From Deltaproteobacteria bacterium (GTDB lineage: Bacteria > Myxococcota_A > UBA9160 > SMWR01): 64,000 nucleotides of DNA. Every line of letters begins with the position of its first letter. Position 1 is the stretch's first letter. The translations under genes were made by a program, and so were the position numbers. Shown one piece after another: positions 58,927 to 64,000 of this stretch. The DNA is taken from the NCBI GenBank assembly GCA_002729515.1, contig PBYF01000052.1:66690-130689 (forward strand), given 5' to 3'. The notes below the pieces were generated by a model, which saw only the letters and a list, made by a program, of their open reading frames with translations, was not told the origin of the DNA and searched no databases.

Positions 58927-61476
58927 ATGAGCCTGCGCATCGACGACCTGCTCGGAAAGCTCAGTGTCGAAGAGAAGGCGGATCTGGTCACCGGCCTCGA
59001 CATGTGGCGGACACGGCCCGTCGAGCGGCTCGGCCTCGCTTCGATGAAGCTGACGGACGGGCCCAACGGCGCCCGGGGCGACGGCCTGATGGGCACCGGT
59101 ACCGAGACCGCGTGCATTCCGTGCGCGGCGGTGCTCGGCGCGACCTGGGACGCGGATCTTGTCGAACGGCTGGGCCGGCTGCTCGGGGACGAGAGCCGTG
59201 CGAAGGGCGCTTCCGTCCTGCTGGCACCGACGATCAACCTCCACCGCTCGCCGCTGGGTGGGCGCAACTTCGAGTGTTACGCGGAAGACCCCGTGCTCTC
59301 GGGCCGGCTGGCCGCGGCCTTCGTGCGCGGGGTCCAGTCGCGCGGCGTCGCGACCACACCGAAGCACTTCGTCGCCAACGACTCGGAGTTCGAGCGCAAC
59401 ACGATCGATGTCCAGGTCGACGAGCGCACGCTTCGCGAGGTGTACCTGGTTCCCTTCGAGTGCGCCGTCAAGGAGGGGGGCGCTTGGGGCGTGATGAGCG
59501 CCTACAACCGGCTGAACGGCGTCTTCTGTTCCGAGCAAGAGTGGCTTCTGCAGCGGGTGCTGCGGCAGGACTGGGGGTTCGATGGCTTCGTCGTCTCCGA
59601 CTGGTTTGCCGTTCGCTCGACGGCCGAGTCGGTGCGGGCTGGCCTGAGCCTCGAGATGCCCGGGCCGGGCCGCTTCTACGGTCGCGAGGGCCTGACGGCG
59701 GCGCTCGACGCCGGCGACATCGGGGAGGCCGAACTCGACAGCATCGTCGGCGATATGCTGCGGACGCTCGAGCGCACGGGGTTGCTGGGGGGTGGTGACG
59801 CCGGGAGCGGTGTCGAGGAGCGGCGGCTCGACCGCGCCGAGGATCGCGCGCTCTGCCGGCAGGCGGCTGCAGCCGGCACGGTCCTGCTTGCGAATGACGG
59901 CAGCCTGCCGCTCGACCCGGATGCGATCGGCTCGCTCGCGGTGATCGGCCCCAACGCGCGGCTGGCCAAGGTGATGGGTGGTGGCTCGGCCGCGGTTCGC
60001 GCCTACCGGGCGGTGAGCCCGCTCGAGGCCCTCGAGGCGCGGCTCGGCGATCGCGTCGACGTCCGGTACGCCCGGGGCTGCGATATCGACCGCTCGACGC
60101 CCACTCTCGCATCGCCGTTTCTCGATGGCGAACTCGCCGTCGCGTTCCACGAGGGCTTCGATCTCGGCGGCGACCCGGTGGCGTCGATGTCCATGCCGAC
60201 CGGTCGCTTCCTGTTCTTCGGCGAGCCGGCGCCCGGCGTGCCGGTCGAGGCCTTTTCGTTCCGCGCCAGCGGCCGGATTCTGCCGACGGTGAGCGGTCCG
60301 CACGCCCTGCGGATCGTCCAGAGCGGCCGCACCCGCGTGTTCTTCGACGGTGCCGTCGTGCTCGACGCCACTGAAGGCGAGTACGCGCGCGGTGACGAGT
60401 TCTTCGGCCTGGCGTCGGAAGAGATCGAGGCTGTCGTCGAACTCGAGGCGGGCCGAGCAGCGGAGATCGCGATCGAGTACTCGAACCGGGATTCCGTCTT
60501 TTTGAGCGGGCTGCGTGTCGGGCTCGTGTCGCTGGTCGAGGAGGATTTGCTGGGCGAGGCCGAGGCGCTCGCCGCGGAGTGCGACGTCGCGCTGCTCGTC
60601 GTCGGAACGAACGACGATTGGGAGACCGAGGGACGCGACCGCGACCAGTTCGCGCTTCCCGGCGACCAGCCCGAGCTGATCCGTCGTGTGGCAGCGGCGA
60701 ACCCGCGCACCGTAGTCGCCGTGAATACCGGCGGCATCCACGCGCTCGACTGGCTGGACGCTCCGGCGGCAGTGCTGCAGGTCGGGTTCGGTGGCCAGGA
60801 ACTCGGTGAGGCACTCGTCGACGTGCTCGTCGGCGACGTCGATCCCGGCGGGCGGATGCCGACCAGTGTGCCGGTCCGCTACGAACACCATCCGGCGCTG
60901 CTCAACTACCCGGGTGAGAACTCCGTCGTTCGCTACGGCGAGGGGCTCTTCATGGGTCATCGTTGGTATGACGTGCGCGGAATCGACCCCGCGGTTGCCT
61001 TCGGCCATGGCCTTTCCTACGCGTCGTTCAGCTGGTCGGCGCCCCGAGCGCCCTCGGCGGCGACGACCGGGCTCGACGCTCCGGTCGTCGTGGAGATCGA
61101 CGTGACCAATACGAGCGACCGTGCGGGCTGGGAAGTGGTGCAGCTCTACATCGAGCCGCCCGAGGCTCGGCTTCAGCGACCGATTCGCGAACTCAAGGGC
61201 TTCGACAAGCTGCACCTCGAACCCGGCGAGACGAAGACCGCCCGGATCGAACTCGGGCGCCGCGCGTTTGCCTACTTCGACACGGGTGACCGGAGCTTCG
61301 AGGCGCTGGCAGAGGGTATGCCGGTTCCCGCCGGTTCCGGTCCGCTGCGGCTTGCGGAGGCCGGCTGGTGCGTCGAGCCCGGCGTCTATCGCCTGGTGCT
61401 CGGCCGATCGTCGCGCGACCCGGTTGCCTCGGTCGCGCTCACGCTTTCGGGCGAGGAGACCCACGAACCGGCCTGA
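58927..61476 (+). CDS. Glycoside hydrolase family 3 beta-glucosidase with PA14 insert
   Basis: 849 residues. GH3 N-domain: MKLTDGPNGARG, SVLLAPTINLHRSPLGGRNF, TTPKHFVANDSEFERNT, and nucleophile Asp in GFDGFVVSDWFAVRST. The PA14 domain is inserted at about 400-540 (HALRIVQSGRTRVFFDGAVV). GH3 C-domain: ALLVVGTNDDWETEGRDRDQ and VLQVGFGGQELGEALVDVLV; fibronectin-III-like C-terminus with YIEPPEARLQRPIRELKGF. No signal peptide is seen, so it is likely cytoplasmic. The frame is open to 58300, in the shadow of tetR; ATG 58927 (MSLRIDDLLGKLS) is the start. Standing alone, substrate unclear. Confidence 0.92.
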   Translation: MSLRIDDLLGKLSVEEKADLVTGLDMWRTRPVERLGLASMKLTDGPNGARGDGLMGTGTETACIPCAAVLGATWDADLVERLGRLLGDESRAKGASVLLAPTINLHRSPLGGRNFECYAEDPVLSGRLAAAFVRGVQSRGVATTPKHFVANDSEFERNTIDVQVDERTLREVYLVPFECAVKEGGAWGVMSAYNRLNGVFCSEQEWLLQRVLRQDWGFDGFVVSDWFAVRSTAESVRAGLSLEMPGPGRFYGREGLTAALDAGDIGEAELDSIVGDMLRTLERTGLLGGGDAGSGVEERRLDRAEDRALCRQAAAAGTVLLANDGSLPLDPDAIGSLAVIGPNARLAKVMGGGSAAVRAYRAVSPLEALEARLGDRVDVRYARGCDIDRSTPTLASPFLDGELAVAFHEGFDLGGDPVASMSMPTGRFLFFGEPAPGVPVEAFSFRASGRILPTVSGPHALRIVQSGRTRVFFDGAVVLDATEGEYARGDEFFGLASEEIEAVVELEAGRAAEIAIEYSNRDSVFLSGLRVGLVSLVEEDLLGEAEALAAECDVALLVVGTNDDWETEGRDRDQFALPGDQPELIRRVAAANPRTVVAVNTGGIHALDWLDAPAAVLQVGFGGQELGEALVDVLVGDVDPGGRMPTSVPVRYEHHPALLNYPGENSVVRYGEGLFMGHRWYDVRGIDPAVAFGHGLSYASFSWSAPRAPSAATTGLDAPVVVEIDVTNTSDRAGWEVVQLYIEPPEARLQRPIRELKGFDKLHLEPGETKTARIELGRRAFAYFDTGDRSFEALAEGMPVPAGSGPLRLAEAGWCVEPGVYRLVLGRSSRDPVASVALTLSGEETHEPA

Positions 61477-61722
61477 AGGCCCCGCCCGCAAAGCTTCCCG
61501 CGTCCGGGCCGACGGCGAAGTCCGGGCAGCGCGACGGCAGCTCCGCGATGCTGCTGCGGGCCTGGAGCCGCGCCAGCCCTCACCGCCGCAGGGTTCGAGG
61601 AAAGTCGTGGACACGGGGTCTCCAGTCGGCACCTGCGAGTACAATATGCGGCCATCCATGCACCGACCTACCGGATCCCCGCCCGTCGTCTGGGACCCCG
61701 CATGCGGCGGCGGCCGGGAGAG
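61477..61722. other. Intergenic region before the alpha/beta hydrolase
   Basis: 246 bp without a supported gene; open frames are Arg/Pro-rich. A Shine-Dalgarno (cgggagag) for the hydrolase lies at its end. I see no repeat or clear promoter. Confidence 0.4.
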
Positions 61723-62583
61723 ATGAGCGCTGCCGTGGAGACGAAGCGCCTCGCCCTTCGTGACGTCGATCTCAGCTACATCGAAGCCGGCAGGGGGCCG
61801 CGCCCGTTCGTGTTGTTGCACGGGCTCACGGGTCACCGCGATGATTTCCGACCCTGCATTCCCGAACTCGCCGATCTCGGCCGGGTGTTCGTGCCCGACC
61901 TGCGCGGTCACGGAGACTTTACCCAGACCGGGCGTGAGGAGACCTTCACGTTCGCACAACTCCTCACCGATACGGTTGCGCTCCTCGATGCCTGGGGTGT
62001 CGACCGCTGCCATCTGCTCGGCCACTCTTTCGGCGGCATGGTCGCGTTGCGCTTCGCGCTCGTGCATCCGGAACGGGTCGACTCGCTGATCTTGATGAGT
62101 ACAGCGCCCTTTTCGCCCGAGAGTTACACGCGCGAGATGTTCGAGAAGGCCGCCGCGATCGCACGCGAGCGCGGGATGGTATTCGTCCAGGAAATCGTCG
62201 AAAAGGTGACGAAGGACAGGAGGGAGTTGTCACGCGCCGACCGCCAGGTAGAAAAGTGGGGTGGCACTTATTGGCCGCACCACCGGCTTCGCTACTCCGC
62301 CATGGATCCGGTCGGCTATGGGACCCTGGGGCTCGCGATGGTAGAGCAGGAATCCGTGGCTGGTCGCCTCGCAGAGATCCAGCATTCGACGACGGTGATC
62401 GTCGGTGCCGACGACGAAGATTTCCTGGAGGGCGCCGACGCCCTCGAAGCCGGCATCTCGAAAGCCCGGCGCGTCACCATTCCCGACGCCGGCCATCACC
62501 CGCAGATGGAAAACCCCGAGGCCTGGCTCGCGGCGGTGCGTGGGCATTTCGCGTGGCTCGATCGCGGCGCGGGGCCTGGGTGA
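61723..62583 (+). CDS. Alpha/beta hydrolase
   Basis: 286 residues. Oxyanion HGL in FVLLHGLTGHRDDF, PDLRGHGDF, nucleophile elbow LLGHSFGGMVALRFA (Ser in GHSFGG), acid Asp in IVGADDEDFLEG and catalytic His in PDAGHHPQMENPEAW. Size and layout match the epoxide-hydrolase/haloperoxidase-like or esterase group. ATG 61723 has the RBS gggagag; the frame open from 61702 adds seven residues. The 25-bp tandem array starts 7 bp after the stop. Confidence 0.9.
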   Translation: MSAAVETKRLALRDVDLSYIEAGRGPRPFVLLHGLTGHRDDFRPCIPELADLGRVFVPDLRGHGDFTQTGREETFTFAQLLTDTVALLDAWGVDRCHLLGHSFGGMVALRFALVHPERVDSLILMSTAPFSPESYTREMFEKAAAIARERGMVFVQEIVEKVTKDRRELSRADRQVEKWGGTYWPHHRLRYSAMDPVGYGTLGLAMVEQESVAGRLAEIQHSTTVIVGADDEDFLEGADALEAGISKARRVTIPDAGHHPQMENPEAWLAAVRGHFAWLDRGAGPG

Positions 62584-62590
62584 GCCGCCG

Positions 62591-62690
62591 GCATCCGAAC
62601 CCGTTCTCGTCTGGGGCATCCGAACCCGTTCTCGTCTGGGGCATCCGAACCCGTTCTCGTCTGGGGCATCCGAACCCGTTCTCGTCTGGG
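62591..62690. repeat. Four perfect 25-bp tandem copies
   Basis: Copies start at 62591, 62616, 62641 and 62666, with no mismatch. Each holds the partial palindrome GAACCCGTTC and ends in a G-run; the array stops in gcgtgttccc. It begins 7 bp after the alpha/beta hydrolase stop. Spacing of 25 bp is about 2.4 helical turns. Its period leaves remainder 1 on division by 3, unlike the two start-codon arrays. Confidence 0.95.
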
Positions 62691-62898
62691 GCGTGTTCCC
62701 GTCGCGCCGGGATCTCGTGTCCGACCGCCACGACTATTTTCCGAACCGCTCCGAACTCTGCCGCGAAGTGATTCGCGCTGGAGTGCAACGCCGATTGGGT
62801 GTGGTTGCGAGGCGCCGGTGAACGCGGCGGATGGGGTCGGCGCCCCGTCGCCCAAGCGCTAGGCTCATTTCCTCGAAATCCCGCAGTGGAGTGCACCC
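62691..62898 (+). other. Region between the 25-bp array and the LLM gene
   Basis: Together with the array this makes 315 bp without a firm gene. One 42-residue frame (GTG 62693 to TGA 62821, with RHDYFPNRSELCREVIRAGV) is protein-like but matches nothing I know; it may be a 3' relic. Nothing else is visible. Confidence 0.3.
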
Positions 62899-63776
62899 AT
62901 GAAATTCGGATTGGCGTTTGCGAATGTTGGCCCCTTTGCCCAGCCCGACGGCCTTGCGCACCTCGCTCAAACCGCCGAGCGCGTCGGCGTCGAGTCGCTC
63001 TGGACCGTCGAGCACGCGGCAGTGCCCGTCGGCTACGAATCCGTGTACCCGTACGCCAACTCGGGCAAGATGCCGGGACCCGAGAACTCGTCGATCCCCG
63101 ACCCCCTCATCTGGCTCACGTACGCGGCGGCGGTCACGGAGAAGATCCGTCTCGCTACCGGGATCCTGATCCTCTCCCTCAGCGCCACCCCATCTACACG
63201 GCAAAGGAACTCGCCACGCTCGACGTCTTGTCCGGCGGTCGCGTGACGCTCGGCATTGGCATCGGATGGCTCGAGGAGGAGTTCAACGCACTCGGCATTT
63301 CATTCCGGGACCGGGCCGCCCTCACGGAGGAGAGCGTTCGCGCCATGCGGCAGTTGTGGGGCGCCGATGCCAAGCCCTTCTCGGGCGAGCACTTCGAGTG
63401 GAACGCCGTGGAGTCGCACCCGAAGCCCATCCAGCCGGGAGGGATCCCCATCGTCGTGGGAGGCCACGCCGATGGTGCTGCGCGGAGAGCCGCACGCGTG
63501 GGCGACGGGTTCTTCCCCATGGCGCGGGGCGAGAAGAGCCAGGAAGACCGATTGGCCGAGCTGTTCGAGATCATGCGCGCCGAGTGCGGGCGTGTCGGGC
63601 GTGACGCCGCTGAGATCGAGATCACGGCGGGGGGACTCATCCAGTCGCTCGACGACGTCAAGCGCTACCAGGATCTGGGCGTCTCGCGTGTCGTCGGTCC
63701 GCCGCCCGGGTTCGCGCCCGATGATCTCGAGCGGGGCCTCGAGCAGTTCGGCGACAGCATCATCTCGAAGGTGTGA
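62899..63776 (+). pseudogene. LLM-class flavin-dependent oxidoreductase, frameshifted
   Basis: Luciferase-like TIM-barrel oxidoreductase. Frame 1 from ATG 62899 gives KFGLAFANVGPFAQPDGLAH and AVTEKIRLATGILIL; then at 63171-63180 (cctctccctc) the reading shifts, and a different frame continues PQRHPIYTAKELATLDVLSG, RVTLGIGIGWLEEEFNALGI and ends FGDSIISKV. Restoring by removing two bases (tc) gives a full-length protein of about 291 residues. Either a real pseudogene, a slippage site in the short CT repeat, or a sequencing error. It would use F420 or FMN. Confidence 0.75.
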
Positions 63777-63790
63777 GCAAGCCTCGTTGA

Positions 63791-63916
63791 TACGCCGGCG
63801 GCTGGGCGGCCGGCCCGGCGTGTTGCGGCGTCTGCGCTGTCCCCCGGGCCGTGCCCGGCTCCTACTGGTTTGCACCCGGCGAGGAAGAGCTGGCGGCAGC
63901 ACTCACGGCGCGCTGA
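63791..63916 (+). pseudogene. C-terminal remnant in front of the last repeat
   Basis: The frame ending at TGA 63914-63916 reads VPGSYWFAPGEEELAAALTA R, which has the look of a protein C-terminus. It lacks a plausible upstream part (stop at 63788). The 32-bp repeat starts inside its last codons. Family unknown. Confidence 0.25.
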
Positions 63917-64000
63917 GCCGGAACTCCTGAAACCTCACGGCGCGCTGAGCCGGAACTCCTGAAACCTCACGGCGCGCTGAGCCGGAACTCCTGAAACCTC
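63902..64000. repeat. 32-bp tandem repeat reaching the window edge
   Basis: Three complete identical copies start at 63902, 63934 and 63966, and a fourth begins at 63998 and is cut by the window end. Each unit starts ctcacggcgcgctga, so the last four codons and stop of the preceding frame recur in each copy. The period leaves remainder 2 on division by 3, as in the recQ and DAG-kinase arrays. Confidence 0.93.

Noticed and set aside
58876..62067. 1063-residue minus-strand ORF across the GH3 gene
   Set aside because: Shadow of GH3 and alpha/beta hydrolase; no motif.
62591..62690. CRISPR array
   Set aside because: Units are directly adjacent with no spacers; a plain tandem repeat.
1..64000. 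tRNA or rRNA genes, prophage or insertion sequences
   Set aside because: No T-loop/acceptor patterns, integrase, transposase or structural phage genes could be recognised.

Overview
The window looks like chromosome from a GC-rich (roughly two-thirds G+C by eye) Gram-negative bacterium with a deltaproteobacterial or myxobacterial-type gene set. LpxD shows a lipid A outer membrane. The heme block ccsA/hemX-hemA-hemC-cobA/hemD-hemB, dense GTGA/ATGA stop-start overlaps, frequent GTG starts, ECF sigma control and many acyl-CoA and xenobiotic-type enzymes fit that group or the related Desulfobacterota/Binatota-like lineages. The taxonomy is inference. No phage, insertion sequence, CRISPR array, tRNA or rRNA was found.

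Left half (1-33 kb) is mostly core: rodA (cut by the left edge), a HAD phosphatase, thioredoxin, a deoxyhypusine-synthase-like protein coupled to a macro domain, the tetrapyrrole operon (3.9-9.7 kb), a membrane-protein pair, a CBS protein, a MATE transporter, an aldehyde dehydrogenase, a Usp protein, lpxD-rnhB-truD, cysK with a gamma-carbonic-anhydrase-like protein, a TetR regulator, an acyl carrier protein, polA, an ECF sigma/anti-sigma/secreted-protein operon, a membrane glycosyltransferase-like protein, an ABC-F ATPase, VOC and crotonase proteins, a spermidine-synthase-like protein, BolA and a diacylglycerol-kinase-like protein.

Right half (33-64 kb) is accessory and catabolic: a lipoprotein amidohydrolase, a cyclase-family hydrolase, a D-2-hydroxyacid dehydrogenase, recQ, a REC-GGDEF-EAL protein, an operon with a DHSWGPR-motif protein, a ketosteroid-dehydrogenase-like flavoprotein and a sodium/solute symporter, a DUF1624 acyltransferase, a hybrid histidine kinase, a MacAB-like exporter, a second crotonase, a LA_2272-type repeat protein, an acetoacetate-decarboxylase-like protein, TetR, a GH3 glucosidase with a PA14 insert, an alpha/beta hydrolase and a frameshifted LLM oxidoreductase. 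Between these lie gene relics: a P450 stub, a 3'-truncated lipoate ligase, and husks of an epoxide hydrolase and an amidohydrolase that keep both ends but have lost the middle.

The most unusual signal is short tandem repetition of gene ends. At recQ (56 bp x3) and the diacylglycerol-kinase-like gene (38 bp x3) the start codon and first codons are tandemly repeated. Both periods leave remainder 2 on division by 3, so each upstream copy is a mini-ORF (19 or 13 residues) whose TGA overlaps the start codon of the next copy (ATGA or GTGA). This makes a chain of coupled starts ending at the real gene. Two further arrays (25 bp x4 at 62.6 kb, 32 bp x at least 3 at the right edge) sit at gene 3' ends.
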